Shown piece by piece: positions 1 to 8,249 of a DNA stretch of 41,657 nt (position 1 is its first letter; every line of letters begins with the position of its first letter). The position numbers and the translations under genes are program-made. The notes under the pieces were generated by a model. That model saw only the letters and a list, made by a program, of their open reading frames with translations. It searched no databases and was not told the DNA's origin. The DNA comes from Marinobacter sp. (GTDB lineage Bacteria; Pseudomonadota; Gammaproteobacteria; Pseudomonadales; Oleiphilaceae), in NCBI GenBank assembly GCA_014762755.1, contig JABURI010000092.1:1-41657 (forward strand), given 5' to 3'.

Positions 1-36
1 ACTCAGGACATAAAACGACCAATAAGGGGATTTACT

Positions 37-315
37 ATGCGTAAACTGATGATCGCTGGGTTTGCAATGGCTACTGCTCTGACTGCCGGCTGTGCCAGCA
101 ACCAGGCTGCCATCGACGAGGCCAATGCTACTGCAACTTCTGCCGAGCAGACCGCTGAGAACGCACTGAACACTGCCAACAGCGCTGCCGCTGACGCGCG
201 CACTGCGCAGCAGACTGCAGAAGAAGCTCTGGCCGCTGCCCGCGCAGCCCAGCAAGCTGCAGACGAAGCCAACGAGCGTGCCAAGCGCATGCTGCAGAGC
301 GCCAGCCAGAAGTAA
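37..315 (+). CDS. Lpp/OprI-like murein lipoprotein
   Basis: Small outer-membrane lipoprotein of 92 residues. The N-terminus is a lipoprotein signal with lipobox LTAGC, so Cys19 would be lipidated. The rest is an Ala-rich heptad coiled coil (AADARTAQQTAEEALAAARA) ending in a C-terminal Lys, as in Lpp/OprI where that Lys is linked to peptidoglycan. This is the expected make-up of an alanine-zipper lipoprotein that trimerises and tethers outer membrane to cell wall. The start has a good RBS (AAGGGGA, 6 nt before ATG) and a strong terminator follows, so it is probably a single-gene, highly expressed unit. The L,D-transpeptidase encoded 2.5 kb away could be its attachment enzyme (inference). The minus-strand ORF over the same bases is a shadow. 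Confidence 0.88.
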   Translation: MRKLMIAGFAMATALTAGCASNQAAIDEANATATSAEQTAENALNTANSAAADARTAQQTAEEALAAARAAQQAADEANERAKRMLQSASQK

Positions 316-331
316 TTGGCTCGCTCTAGCT

Positions 332-361
332 GAAAAAGGCCGGGTTTCCCGGCCTTTTTTG
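332..361 (+). terminator. Rho-independent terminator of the lpp-like gene
   Basis: Stem GGCCGGG / CCCGGCC with a TTT loop, extended by A5 before and T6 after, 17 nt past the lipoprotein stop. The A and T runs make it potentially bidirectional. Confidence 0.88.
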
Positions 362-403
362 TGCCTGCAGCTCCGACCCGACAGGGTCTCTCCAGGCGAA
401 GAC

Positions 404-433
404 GGGGTCAGAAGAAGGCTTTCTTCTGACCCC
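404..433. repeat. Stand-alone GGGGTCAGAAGAA palindrome
   Basis: A 13-bp perfect inverted repeat (GGGGTCAGAAGAA, loop GGCT, TTCTTCTGACCCC) followed by ATTTTTA. It sits beyond the lpp terminator and 60 nt from the 3' end of the slipin gene. A second half-copy (CTGACCCCAT) occurs at about 468. It could be a second terminator or a REP-like element; the GGGGTCAGA core is a common intergenic motif in gammaproteobacteria (recollection, not checked). Confidence 0.55.
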
Positions 434-496
434 ATTTTTATGCCTGAACCCGAGGCAGCCCAGCCGGCTGACCCCATCTTACCTCCAAGGCTCTGA

Positions 497-1279
497 TCAG
501 CCCTGCTCCCCGGACTGCGGCGCCTTCGTCTGTTTCTCCATGAACGGCCTCAACAGATCCATCGGCATCGGGAACATAATGGTCGAGGCATTGCTGCCGC
601 TCATGTCCGCCATGGTCTGCAGATACCGCAGTTGCATGGCCCCCGAATCGGCGGACATCACCTGAGCTGCTTCCACCAGTTTCTTCGACGCCTGCAGCTC
701 ACCCTCAGCATGAATCACCTTGGCCCGACGCTCACGCTCAGCCTCCGCCTGGCGGGCAATGGCGCGAATCATGGACTCGTTCAGGTCCACATGCTTGATT
801 TCCACATTGGCCACCTTGATGCCCCACTCCTCGGTCTGGGCATCGATGATCTCCTGGATATCGGCGTTGAGCTTGTCCCGCTCGGACAGCATCTCATCCA
901 GATCGTGTTTACCAAGCACCGAACGCAACGTGGTCTGGGCCAGCTGGCTGGTGGCCGAGTTGAAATCCTCGACCCGGATGATGGCCCGCTCCGGATCCAC
1001 CACACGGAAATAGAGTACCGCGTTCACCCGCACGGTCACGTTATCCTTGGAGATCACGTCCTGGCTGGGCACATCCAGGACAATGACCCGCAGGTCCACC
1101 CTGACGATCTGCTGGATGCCGGGAATGACAATAATCAGCCCAGGCCCCTTGACGCCCTGAAAGCGCCCCAGGAAGAACACCACGCCACGTTCATACTCGG
1201 GCAGGATCTTGATCGCCGATCCGAGGATCAGAAGTAACACCACGGTCGGTGCGAGATAGGGAATCAGATCACCAATCAT
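497..1279 (-). CDS. Slipin / stomatin-like SPFH membrane protein
   Basis: A 260-residue SPFH/prohibitin-family protein. One N-terminal membrane segment (about residues 8-26) is followed by the SPFH core ([19 protein letters not shown], then [34 protein letters not shown]) and an Ala/Glu/Arg-rich helical tail ([17 protein letters not shown]) that oligomerises in this family. The RBS AAGGAGG is 5 nt before ATG. It lies 40 nt downstream of the long NfeD gene on the same strand; slipin plus NfeD is a classic conserved pair in which the NfeD protease can cleave the slipin C-terminus. Likely role is membrane-microdomain organisation. The assignment to slipin rather than QmcA rests on the length and the N-terminal motif. 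Confidence 0.9.
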   Translation of the reverse strand: MIGDLIPYLAPTVVLLLILGSAIKILPEYERGVVFFLGRFQGVKGPGLIIVIPGIQQIVRVDLRVIVLDVPSQDVISKDNVTVRVNAVLYFRVVDPERAIIRVEDFNSATSQLAQTTLRSVLGKHDLDEMLSERDKLNADIQEIIDAQTEEWGIKVANVEIKHVDLNESMIRAIARQAEAERERRAKVIHAEGELQASKKLVEAAQVMSADSGAMQLRYLQTMADMSGSNASTIMFPMPMDLLRPFMEKQTKAPQSGEQG

Positions 1280-1319
1280 ACGGCCTCCTTGTTTGCCGTG
1301 AACTGTTGAACGCCGGAGA

Positions 1320-2777
1320 TCAGCTTTCGTCCTCGAGGACCTCGACGCTTACTGTCAAACCTTCGATGCCAGTCACCCGCACACGATCACCGGTGCTCAC
1401 CGGCTGCTCGCTACGGGCATTCCAGCGCTCGCCACTGATCCTTACATGACCATTGTAGTGCTCGTGGCCCCGGGTGAAGTCATCCAGGGCTTCGCCCTGT
1501 TCGTGAGTGATCTGCTCCGAGCCGCTGACCGGGTGTTTCCGTCGCAGGCCGATAAAGCGGGTGACCGTCCAGAGAATGAAACCCGCTGCCACAATCGCGG
1601 TACCGCCGATGGTAGGTAATGAAATATCCCGGTGGCTGCCATCCATCAGGATCACCGAACCGGCCACGAAGGCGACAATACCGCCGACCCCCAGCATGCC
1701 GAAACTGGGTACAAAGGCTTCGCCGACAATAAAAGCCAGCCCCAACATGATCAGCGCCAGGCCGGCATAATTCACCGACAATACCTGGAAAGCGAACAGC
1801 GCGAGAATCAGACTGATGGCACCAATCACGCCCGGGACAATGGCACCGGGATTGGCCAGTTCGAAGATGATGCCGTAGAACCCGATGATCATCAGGAAGT
1901 AGGCCACGTTCGGATCGGTGATCACCGACAGCAGGTTGGTACGCCAGTCCGGCTCGACGCGCACCAGTTCCAGATCGGCGGTGCTCAGGGTAAAGTCGCC
2001 AGAAGCCATCCGGACTGTCCGGCCATCGATCTGGCGCAACAGATCCCGCAGATTGGGCGCCACCACGTCAATCACGTTGCGCTCCAGGGCCTCGGACGCA
2101 CCCACGTTGACGGCCTCGCGCACGGCCTGCTCGGCCCAGTCCGCATTGCGGCCATGGCGTTCCGCCAGACCCCGGATATAGCTGACGGCATCCTCCAGGA
2201 CCTTGCGCTCCATGGCGGTTTCACCCCGGCGCTTGTCGTCCTCCTGTTCATCGGGGGTGCCCTCGGACTGGGGCGCCGGTTCGGATCCCTGTGGTTCGGC
2301 GGGAGGCTCGGCGGGTTCGCTCCCGGGGATGCCACCCATCTGAACCGGTGTCGCCGAACCCAGGTTGGTGGCTGGCGCCATGGCGGCGATGTGACTACCG
2401 TACAGGATGTAGGTGCCGGCACTGGCCGCCCTGGCACCTTGGGGGGAGACGTAGGTTGCTACCGGCACCTCGGAGGCGAGGATGGTCTTGATGATCTCCC
2501 GCATGGAGTCCATCAGACCGCCCGGCGTATCCATCTCGATGACGACCAGCCCCATGCCCTCGGACTCCGCGCGGCGGATTCCACGGGTCACGTAGTCCAT
2601 GGTGGCCGGACCAATGGCTCCCTGCACGGTCAGGACCAGGGCGCGGTCCGGAGTGCTCTGGGCCATTAACTGGTGCGAAAGGGAAATTCCGGCGAGCAAA
2701 ACCCCGAGAAGGAAGATCGCACCAAACAGACCTGCTCGCCGGGACTGCCCGGCTCTGATGGCTTGCTTTCCTTGCAT
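1320..2777 (-). CDS. Long-form NfeD membrane serine protease (ClpP-like)
   Basis: A 485-residue NfeD protein. Signal/anchor segment (about 17-38), then a ClpP-class protease domain: [22 protein letters not shown] with nucleophile Ser119, and [14 protein letters not shown] with candidate general base Lys192. A Pro/Glu-rich insert (about 150-185) interrupts the protease domain just before the Lys helix. Four or five membrane helices follow (about 275-415), then the small C-terminal OB-fold NfeD domain ([30 protein letters not shown]). Both catalytic residues are present, so it should be active. RBS AGGGGGA is 7 nt before ATG. It lies between the L,D-transpeptidase gene (22 nt upstream) and the slipin gene (40 nt downstream). 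Confidence 0.92.
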   Translation of the reverse strand: MQGKQAIRAGQSRRAGLFGAIFLLGVLLAGISLSHQLMAQSTPDRALVLTVQGAIGPATMDYVTRGIRRAESEGMGLVVIEMDTPGGLMDSMREIIKTILASEVPVATYVSPQGARAASAGTYILYGSHIAAMAPATNLGSATPVQMGGIPGSEPAEPPAEPQGSEPAPQSEGTPDEQEDDKRRGETAMERKVLEDAVSYIRGLAERHGRNADWAEQAVREAVNVGASEALERNVIDVVAPNLRDLLRQIDGRTVRMASGDFTLSTADLELVRVEPDWRTNLLSVITDPNVAYFLMIIGFYGIIFELANPGAIVPGVIGAISLILALFAFQVLSVNYAGLALIMLGLAFIVGEAFVPSFGMLGVGGIVAFVAGSVILMDGSHRDISLPTIGGTAIVAAGFILWTVTRFIGLRRKHPVSGSEQITHEQGEALDDFTRGHEHYNGHVRISGERWNARSEQPVSTGDRVRVTGIEGLTVSVEVLEDES

Positions 2778-2799
2778 GGCACGTCCCCCTTTTCAGCGA

Positions 2800-3849
2800 T
2801 CAGAAATAGAGTTTCTGCTCCGGCTCACTCCCTGTTTCAGGGGATGTCTCCCCGGCACTCTCATCCGTAGCAACCTGCGTGAGCTGTTCACCAATCATGG
2901 TGGGAATCCCATCGGCCTGGTCCACCGCCAGCTCGATGGCCCGGCGATTTACCTCCACCGCCGGATTCTGCTCACGGAACGCCTCGACCTCGGTAAACAC
3001 CCGCTGCCAGAGTTCGTCCCGGTCTTCCCGGGGATAATCCTCCCCCGGACGGTGAACCTCAAGCCACACCTCACCTCCGGATATACCGATCTTGACCGGA
3101 TCGCGGATCACCTGAACCGGTGTTCCCTTGTCCACCTGGTAGATAAACCGTGAGATATCCTCGTTGTACATCCGGAAACAACCATGGCTGACCGGCATTC
3201 CGACCCCGAAACGCTTATTGGTGCCATGGATCAGGTAGCCTTTCTCACTCAGTAACAGGGCGTGGGTGCCCAACGGATTGCCGGGACCGGGCGGGATCAT
3301 CTTGGGCAGGTATTCACCGTTGGCCTCGTATTCGGCACGGATACTGGCCGGCGGGTACCAGGCCGGTGACTCCAGCGGCATGGTCACCTCCGCATTGGTC
3401 AGGGGCGAAGGATTCTCCTCGGTACCAACCCCGACCGGATAGACCTGCACACCGCCATCTTTGGTGAAGTAATACAGGCGGTACTCCGCCAGATTGATCA
3501 CGATACCCTTGCGACGGGCCTCGTCGGGAATCACATACTGCCGGGGCAGGGTGATGGTGGTGCCTTCTCCGGGCAACCAGGGATCGACCCCGGGATTAGC
3601 CTTCACCAGCTCCAGGTAACCCAGTGCCAGACGGTTACCGAGGTTGGCAAAGGTATCTTCATAGCGGGTGGTAAAAGCCTGCAGCTCACCGGCGAGATCG
3701 CCTTTGAGCTCGAAGGTGGGAACCCGCGGGCTCCGGTCAGGCTCTGCTTCCGACTCTTTGTCCGGGGCGGCATCTGTCTCCGCCATTACCGGGGCAATCC
3801 CCAGGGCGACCAGCAGCGCCAGCATGTTCCAGTACTTTCCAAACCGCAT
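2800..3849 (-). CDS. L,D-transpeptidase (YkuD family), periplasmic
   Basis: Makes L,D cross-links in peptidoglycan or attaches lipoproteins to it. The ORF track begins at a GTG (3876) with no RBS; ATG 3849 has GGAA 7 nt upstream and opens directly into a signal peptide (MRFGKYWNMLALLVALGIAP...), giving 349 residues. Regions: signal peptide, acidic linker, a LysM-like stretch (about 55-100: DTFANLGNRLALGYLELVKANP...PWLPGEGTTITLP), then the YkuD domain with HGTNKRFGVGMPVSHGCFRM, catalytic Cys at about 224 and His at 208. The C-terminal extension is acidic. First gene of an apparent operon with nfeD and slipin. LysM-plus-YkuD order is that of ErfK/YbiS-type enzymes. Confidence 0.9.
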   Translation of the reverse strand: MRFGKYWNMLALLVALGIAPVMAETDAAPDKESEAEPDRSPRVPTFELKGDLAGELQAFTTRYEDTFANLGNRLALGYLELVKANPGVDPWLPGEGTTITLPRQYVIPDEARRKGIVINLAEYRLYYFTKDGGVQVYPVGVGTEENPSPLTNAEVTMPLESPAWYPPASIRAEYEANGEYLPKMIPPGPGNPLGTHALLLSEKGYLIHGTNKRFGVGMPVSHGCFRMYNEDISRFIYQVDKGTPVQVIRDPVKIGISGGEVWLEVHRPGEDYPREDRDELWQRVFTEVEAFREQNPAVEVNRRAIELAVDQADGIPTMIGEQLTQVATDESAGETSPETGSEPEQKLYF

Positions 3850-3899
3850 AAGTCTGTTCCGAAATTCAGTGTGCACGCAAACGGTGACAGCAAACCCAA

Positions 3900-4469
3900 T
3901 CAGGAGTTCATGGCTGTGGTCCAGACGGTTACTATCGCCAGGAGTACAAACAGGATGCTGGCGCTGATTCTCGCCGTCGCCAGCGGCATCCGCTCCATCA
4001 GCCAGCGACCGGCCATGATAACCGGAATATTGGCCAGCAGCATCCCGACCGTTGTTCCCATGATAACCCAGAATGTGTCCGTAAACTTCGCTGCCAGCAC
4101 AACCGTGGCGACTTGAGTCTTGTCACCGATCTCGGCCAGGAAAAACATGATCGTGGTGGCCATGAACGCGCCCATTCCCAGAAACCTGGAACCTTCACTG
4201 TCATCCTTGTCGGGAATCAGCAGCCACAAGGCAATGGCGACAAAGCTTCCCGCCAGGATCCAGGGCAACCAGGCTTCCGGAATAAAGCTGGCAATCCACG
4301 CACCCAACCAGGCTGAGAGGGCATGATTCAGGATGGTGGCGACCAGGATACCGAGGATGATCGGGGTGCGTTTGGCGTAGCGGGCTACAAGGAAAAGGGA
4401 AAGCAGCTGGGTCTTGTCACCGATTTCGGCAATGGCAACAGCGGCGGTAGAGGCGAGAAAGGCGTCCAT
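3900..4469 (-). CDS. UPF0016 / GDT1-family cation exporter (MneA-like)
   Basis: Inner-membrane protein of 189 residues with six helices in two repeats, each carrying the family signature EIGDKTQ (Glu15 and Glu113). Family members move Mn2+ (or Ca2+) out of the cytosol; bacterial examples protect against manganese excess. The ORF track starts at 4631, but those 54 extra codons lie inside a riboswitch; ATG 4469 has GGAG about 8 nt upstream and starts at MDAFLASTAAVAIAEIGDKT, the normal N-terminus. Regulation by Mn2+ through the upstream yybP-ykoY riboswitch is well supported by the leader sequence. The next gene downstream (L,D-transpeptidase) is 50 nt away and may be partly cotranscribed. Confidence 0.93.
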   Translation of the reverse strand: MDAFLASTAAVAIAEIGDKTQLLSLFLVARYAKRTPIILGILVATILNHALSAWLGAWIASFIPEAWLPWILAGSFVAIALWLLIPDKDDSEGSRFLGMGAFMATTIMFFLAEIGDKTQVATVVLAAKFTDTFWVIMGTTVGMLLANIPVIMAGRWLMERMPLATARISASILFVLLAIVTVWTTAMNS

Positions 4470-4475
4470 CAAACA

Positions 4476-4538
4476 ACTCCAGGGCGGATATCCAAGACAT
4501 GAGGCAGCCCACCTTCCGCCCATTGGAGGTGATCTGCC
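4476..4538 (-). promoter_or_regulatory. Expression platform of the manganese riboswitch
   Basis: Just 3' of the aptamer the RNA can form a 12-bp stem with one mismatch (GGCAGATCACCT with AGGTGGGCTGCC, 4504-4538). Its loop carries GGGCGG, which is complementary to CCGCCC lying immediately before the RBS (CCGCCCTGGAG). No U-tract follows the hairpin, so control is more likely at translation than at termination. The pairings are seen in the sequence; the mechanism is inference. Confidence 0.55.
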
Positions 4539-4660
4539 CCAGGTCTTGCCAATCCGTGCGTTGTGAACGCGGGACACGGTGGCCATGGAGATTGAGCCCC
4601 AAGTATGTTGACCACCGTCCGGCCGGATCATCCGGCGCGGAGGCTACTCCCCTGAAGGAG
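4538..4660 (-). ncRNA. yybP-ykoY manganese riboswitch aptamer
   Basis: Reading the minus strand, the conserved blocks appear in the right order: GGGGAGTAGCC, a stem-loop (GCCGGATGATCCGGC), GTCAACATACTTGGGG, a variable stem, and GGCAAGACCTGGG. These are the diagnostic segments of the yybP-ykoY class, which binds Mn2+ and turns on exporters. Its place in front of a UPF0016 gene is one of the known contexts. The 5' boundary is approximate; transcription must start within or very near the 3' end of the emrB-like gene, whose stop is only about 35 nt away. Confidence 0.93.
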
Positions 4661-4694
4661 GTGGCATGCTAGCCAATTTCACTCCGGATCGCAA

Positions 4695-6086
4695 CTACGC
4701 CCCCATTCGCCAGACCGGGACAGCGGCGACCGCAACAAACACCGCAACCAGCCACCAGGCACTGTGGAAGGCGCTGATGGTGGGCAGGCCATCGCTGTGC
4801 TCCCCGAATTCCACGGTCAGGGCCACAATATTGACTCCGAAGGCGCCACCCAGCTGGCGGGTGAAATTGATGGTGCTGGAAGCGGCACCGAGCTGTTCCG
4901 GCTTGAGTGGGTTGAGTGCGCCGGTGGACAGCGCCGGCAACATGAAGCCGATCCCGATACGCCCCAGGATGGTCCACAGGGCCAGCCAACCGAAGGCCAG
5001 TGTCACATCGGACACGGCAAACAACATCGCCGAGGCGGCAAACATGACAATGCCGAACACCACCAGCTTGCGGGCACTCTGGCGATCGGCCAGTCGACCG
5101 GCAAGCGGAAAGGTTATTCCCAGCACGATACCAGCCGGCAGCATCAGCAATCCCGCCCCGGTGGCGCTGAAACCCAGCGAGGTCTGGACAAACAGGGGCA
5201 CCAGGTAGGTTGATCCGAACAACGCCAACCCCAGGGCCATCGCACCGAGGTTGGCGTAGACAAAAGAGGGATTACGCAGAAGCGCGATGTTCACCAGCGG
5301 ATGCCGGGTCGACCGCTCACGCACCACGAACAGAACCACCAAAACCACCACCACCAACGCCTGGAGTCCGATGCGCAACTCTGCACCGGTCAGCTGCTGC
5401 AGGCGGTTCAGGGTATCGAGGGCCAGTCCGATCGTTGCTCCGAGCAGCAGCAGACCGGGCAAGTCGAAACGGTAGGGCTCTGGACGGCTGGGTGGCAACG
5501 GCAGAAAACGCCAGGCCATGAACACACCCAGCATGGTAACCGGGGCCGGCGCGAACATGACGTAGCGCCAGTCCAGCTGATCGACCAGGAAACCGCCCAG
5601 AACCGGGCCCAGCGCCGGGGCCAGAATCACGCCCATGCCGTAGATACCCATAGCCTGACCCCGTCGTTCCCTGGGGAAGATCCGGAATACCAGGTACATG
5701 CCCATGGGTTGCATCAGGCCTGCCATGGCACCCTGGCCGATCCGGGCAGCAATCAGCTGACCCGGTGTCGCGGCAAAACCGCCTGCGACGGAAATCAGGG
5801 TGAAGAGGACCATGGCGCCGGCCAGGGTCTTGCGGACCCCGAAATGGTCCAGCAGCCAGGAGGAAGCCAGCATGGTGGTGGTCATGGCGGCAATAAAGCC
5901 GGTCGCCAGCCAGTGCACCTGGCCCTGACGGATACCGAACTCCAGCATGATGTCATGCAGGGCGACATTCACCACCGTGGCACTGAGCACCGTTGCCATG
6001 GTGCCCAGCATCACCGTACACACCGCCAGCCAGCGCCAGCGGTCGCCGTAGCGGGCCCGAAGTCCGTCGACCGTGTTATCCGTCAG
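4695..6086 (-). CDS. DHA2-family MFS multidrug efflux transporter (EmrB-like)
   Basis: Proton-driven drug exporter of the 14-helix DHA2 type, inner membrane. Family motifs seen: TMATVLSATVVNVALHDIM near the N-terminus, QVHWLATGFIAAMTT, GQLIAARIGQGAMAGLMQPMGM, and ILAPALGPVLGGFLVDQLDWRYVM (motif C). The ORF track starts at an internal GTG (6023) without RBS. Upstream the frame is open to a CTG at 6086 with AGGAG 7 nt before it; this would give LTDNTVDGLRARYGDRWRWLAVCTVML, the hydrophilic N-terminus expected of EmrB, and 463 residues. The CTG start is an inference. The gene begins 10 nt after the marR stop, so it is in one operon and probably repressed by MarR. Confidence 0.88.
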   Translation of the reverse strand: MTDNTVDGLRARYGDRWRWLAVCTVMLGTMATVLSATVVNVALHDIMLEFGIRQGQVHWLATGFIAAMTTTMLASSWLLDHFGVRKTLAGAMVLFTLISVAGGFAATPGQLIAARIGQGAMAGLMQPMGMYLVFRIFPRERRGQAMGIYGMGVILAPALGPVLGGFLVDQLDWRYVMFAPAPVTMLGVFMAWRFLPLPPSRPEPYRFDLPGLLLLGATIGLALDTLNRLQQLTGAELRIGLQALVVVVLVVLFVVRERSTRHPLVNIALLRNPSFVYANLGAMALGLALFGSTYLVPLFVQTSLGFSATGAGLLMLPAGIVLGITFPLAGRLADRQSARKLVVFGIVMFAASAMLFAVSDVTLAFGWLALWTILGRIGIGFMLPALSTGALNPLKPEQLGAASSTINFTRQLGGAFGVNIVALTVEFGEHSDGLPTISAFHSAWWLVAVFVAVAAVPVWRMGA

Positions 6087-6098
6087 GAGAAAGCTCCT
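6085..6098 (-). promoter_or_regulatory. RBS-sequestering hairpin at the emrB start
   Basis: AGGAG-CTTT-CTCCT is a perfect 5-bp inverted repeat. Its left arm is the RBS, which overlaps the marR stop TAG, and its right arm overlaps the CTG start. Translation of emrB may depend on ribosomes finishing marR (inference). Confidence 0.5.
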
Positions 6099-6522
6099 AT
6101 TTCTGCTTTTCGGCGTTTTCCATGATCTTCTGGAATATCTTCAGCGAACCCTCGATCTCTTCATCGCTGATGCCTTCCAGCATTTCCTCCCGCAACTTGG
6201 CCGCTCGCTCGGACAAGTCATCCATGAAGGCCCGACCGGCATCGGTCAGGTGCAGGCGGCGGGCCCGACGGTCATTGGGGCAGGGACGGCGCTCGATCAG
6301 TCCCTGCTGTTCCAGGCTGTCCAGCAGACGCACCAGCGTGGGGTTCTCGATCGCCATCAGGCTGGCCAGTTCACGCTGGGTAAGCCCTTCACCACCCTGC
6401 TGCAGGTAGACCATGGTGCTCCAGCGGGCCTGGGTCACGCCCAGATCCTTCAATCGCTCATCAAGCATCTTGCGCCAACGGCGGGTAACCCGGGCAACGG
6501 CAAAGGGAAACTGTTCTCTCAT
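6097..6522 (-). CDS. MarR-family transcriptional regulator
   Basis: A 141-residue winged-helix protein of normal MarR length. The pattern ARWSTMVYLQQGGEGLTQRELASLMAIENPTLVRLLDSLEQQGLIERRPCPNDRRARRLHLTDAGR shows the full recognition helix and wing (DRRARRLHLT). Start chosen at ATG 6522 with AGGAG 10 nt upstream. First gene of an operon with the DHA2 efflux pump, so the likely job is ligand-responsive repression of its own operon. A GTTANCA-N6-TGNTAAC inverted repeat 80 nt upstream is a good operator candidate. Close in style to SlyA/MarR-type drug-efflux regulators; the ligand cannot be told. Confidence 0.92.
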   Translation of the reverse strand: MREQFPFAVARVTRRWRKMLDERLKDLGVTQARWSTMVYLQQGGEGLTQRELASLMAIENPTLVRLLDSLEQQGLIERRPCPNDRRARRLHLTDAGRAFMDDLSERAAKLREEMLEGISDEEIEGSLKIFQKIMENAEKQK

Positions 6523-6602
6523 GGGTTAACGCTCCTGTCCGGTGGCCACCCGGTCGCTCTGACGGGCCGGGCTGTCGGCCAAAAAACTCACATTATGGGA
6601 TA

Positions 6603-6622
6603 GTTACCAATAGTATGCTAAC
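6603..6622. promoter_or_regulatory. Candidate MarR operator upstream of marR-emrB
   Basis: GTTACCAATAGTATGCTAAC: half-sites GTTANCA and TGNTAAC separated by 6 bp, the spacing and AT-rich look of MarR-family sites. It sits in an AT-rich stretch within the promoter-bearing intergenic region. Binding is inferred from position only. Confidence 0.5.
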
Positions 6623-6678
6623 CATTGAAAGAAAAACAGATATCAGATCAAAAATATAATCGGGAAAACCGAGAGGAG

Positions 6679-6703
6679 GCTGCGTCAGCCGGTCTGACGC
6701 AGC
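6679..6703 (-). terminator. Hairpin over the 3' end of the second MFS gene
   Basis: Perfect 10-bp stem GCTGCGTCAG / CTGACGCAGC with a 5-nt loop, containing the stop codon of the MFS gene. A T-rich tract (CGGTTTTCCCG) follows after about 10 nt, so it is a weak-to-moderate terminator. Confidence 0.5.
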
Positions 6704-7974
6704 TCTTCGCCCTCTTTCATCTGTTCGACCTCGGGCGATTCATGAAATTCCTCGTTCCGGGGATCCAGTTCGGTCAATACCGGAGAGGTCTCGGGCATGG
6801 CCGGCACAAAGTGCTCCTGCTCTTCCACCGGCACATCCTCAGTGTGTGTGATGCGATAACTGGTAATCAGGGCCAGCAGAATGAGGAACCCGGCGTTACC
6901 CAGAAACAGCCCCCTCGGGCCCAGCAGCCCGATCAGCTCGGCCATGACAATGGGGCCGATCACGCTACCGACACCATAGCTGAGCAACAGGGTGGCACTG
7001 GCCGAGACAATCCGGCTGCTTTCCATCCGGTCATTGGTAATTGCCACGGCAATGGGGTAAACGCTGGCCGACAGGCCGATGACCAGCCCCACCAGCAGGG
7101 TCAGCACAGCCAGGTTGAGCGGCTCGAGCACACCAACGACACCAGCTGCCACGGCCGCAACCAGAGCCACCCAGAACATGACCCGACGACGGTCAAACCG
7201 ATCACAGACCCGCCCCAGAGGCCAGGCCAGCAACATTGCCGCGACGATGGCACTGGCCATGAAGGTCGAGGTCTTCGCCACATCCAGGCCCACCAGGGTG
7301 GCGTAGACCGGCCCCAGGGCGTAGAAGCCGCCAATCATGACGCCACAGATCAGTGCACCGGCAACACCGGAAAAGGATTGCCGGGCCAGGGTGAAGATGG
7401 ACATTCGGCTCGCCTGCTCAATGACCGGCGCTTCCATCCGGGTCAGTGACAGGGGCACCAGGGCCAGCGTCAACAGGATCGCCGCCAGCGAGAAGGGCAT
7501 GAAATTCGCCGGATCGCCCATGTTGACCACGAGCTGGCCGCCCGCCGCCGACAGGTAAAAGACAATCTGGTAGACCGCAAACAGTGCACCGCGGTTGGCG
7601 TTGGAGGCCCGGCTGGAGAACCAGCTCTCGATCACCACCAGGACACCGGCAATACTGAAACCGGAAAGCACACGCAGGAAGGCCCAGAACACCATGGATA
7701 TCGCCATGGGGTACATCAGTGAAGCCACCGCCGCCATCGCCGCGAACACGGCAAAGGCCCGGATATGCCCTACCCGGGTAATCACCCGGTGCACGTACAG
7801 GGTGCCGAGCACAAAACCAATGGAGTAGCACACCAGCACCCAACCAATCACATCCGGGGCGACCTGCTCGATACTCAACCGGATGCCCAGCAGAGTCATC
7901 AGGAAAGCATTACCACTCACCAGCAGGACAATGCTGAGGATCAGGGCGGACAGGGAAGTGACCATTCGGGTCAT
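6685..7974 (-). CDS. MFS transporter, YcaD-like
   Basis: A 429-residue, 12-helix major facilitator. Recognisable parts are YSIGFVLGTLYVHRVITRVGHIRAFA (motif A region), LRVLSGFSIAGVLVVIESWFSSRASNANRGALFAVYQ and, after the central loop, AWPLGRVCDRFDRRRVM. The ESWFSSRA-NRG signature is that of the YcaD subgroup, for which substrates are not established. The C-terminus is a long hydrophilic acidic tail (about 380-429). Start ATG 7974 has GGAG about 9 nt upstream. It is on the same strand as marR but separated by 160 nt with its own hairpin, so it is probably a separate unit. Confidence 0.85.
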   Translation of the reverse strand: MTRMVTSLSALILSIVLLVSGNAFLMTLLGIRLSIEQVAPDVIGWVLVCYSIGFVLGTLYVHRVITRVGHIRAFAVFAAMAAVASLMYPMAISMVFWAFLRVLSGFSIAGVLVVIESWFSSRASNANRGALFAVYQIVFYLSAAGGQLVVNMGDPANFMPFSLAAILLTLALVPLSLTRMEAPVIEQASRMSIFTLARQSFSGVAGALICGVMIGGFYALGPVYATLVGLDVAKTSTFMASAIVAAMLLAWPLGRVCDRFDRRRVMFWVALVAAVAAGVVGVLEPLNLAVLTLLVGLVIGLSASVYPIAVAITNDRMESSRIVSASATLLLSYGVGSVIGPIVMAELIGLLGPRGLFLGNAGFLILLALITSYRITHTEDVPVEEQEHFVPAMPETSPVLTELDPRNEEFHESPEVEQMKEGEELRQTG

Positions 7975-8141
7975 GACAGCGGCTCCGGGCGGCAGACAAC
8001 AGACTGTAAGTGTTTGGGCAACAACATAGCACCAGCCTCCGGACTATGCCGGAGCGGCATTAGACCAGTGGCACCGGATGCAGGCTACTAGGGACTTCCC
8101 GAGACCCCGGAAGTGTGCTCGAATAGTCGCAGGATGGCCGC

Positions 8142-8156
8142 TAAACCTTGGGTTTA
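8142..8156. promoter_or_regulatory. TAAACC-TTG-GGTTTA inverted repeat before the WYL gene
   Basis: A perfect 6-bp inverted repeat with a 3-nt centre, 94 nt before the WYL start, in a 275-bp divergent intergenic region that otherwise holds only a small CTCCGG-N6-CCGGAG hairpin at about 8037. Possible operator for the WYL protein itself (position-based inference). Confidence 0.35.
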
Positions 8157-8249
8157 CAGTGTTTTACATTAATGGCCCGTAACAGACCGGCTGACTCAGA
8201 GCAGGTAACATAAATTCGAGATATTCAATGGACCCGTGAGCGCCTGGAT

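Noticed and set aside
278-496. 72-codon ORF after the lpp-like gene
   Set aside because: It runs through the terminator and the palindrome and has no RBS.
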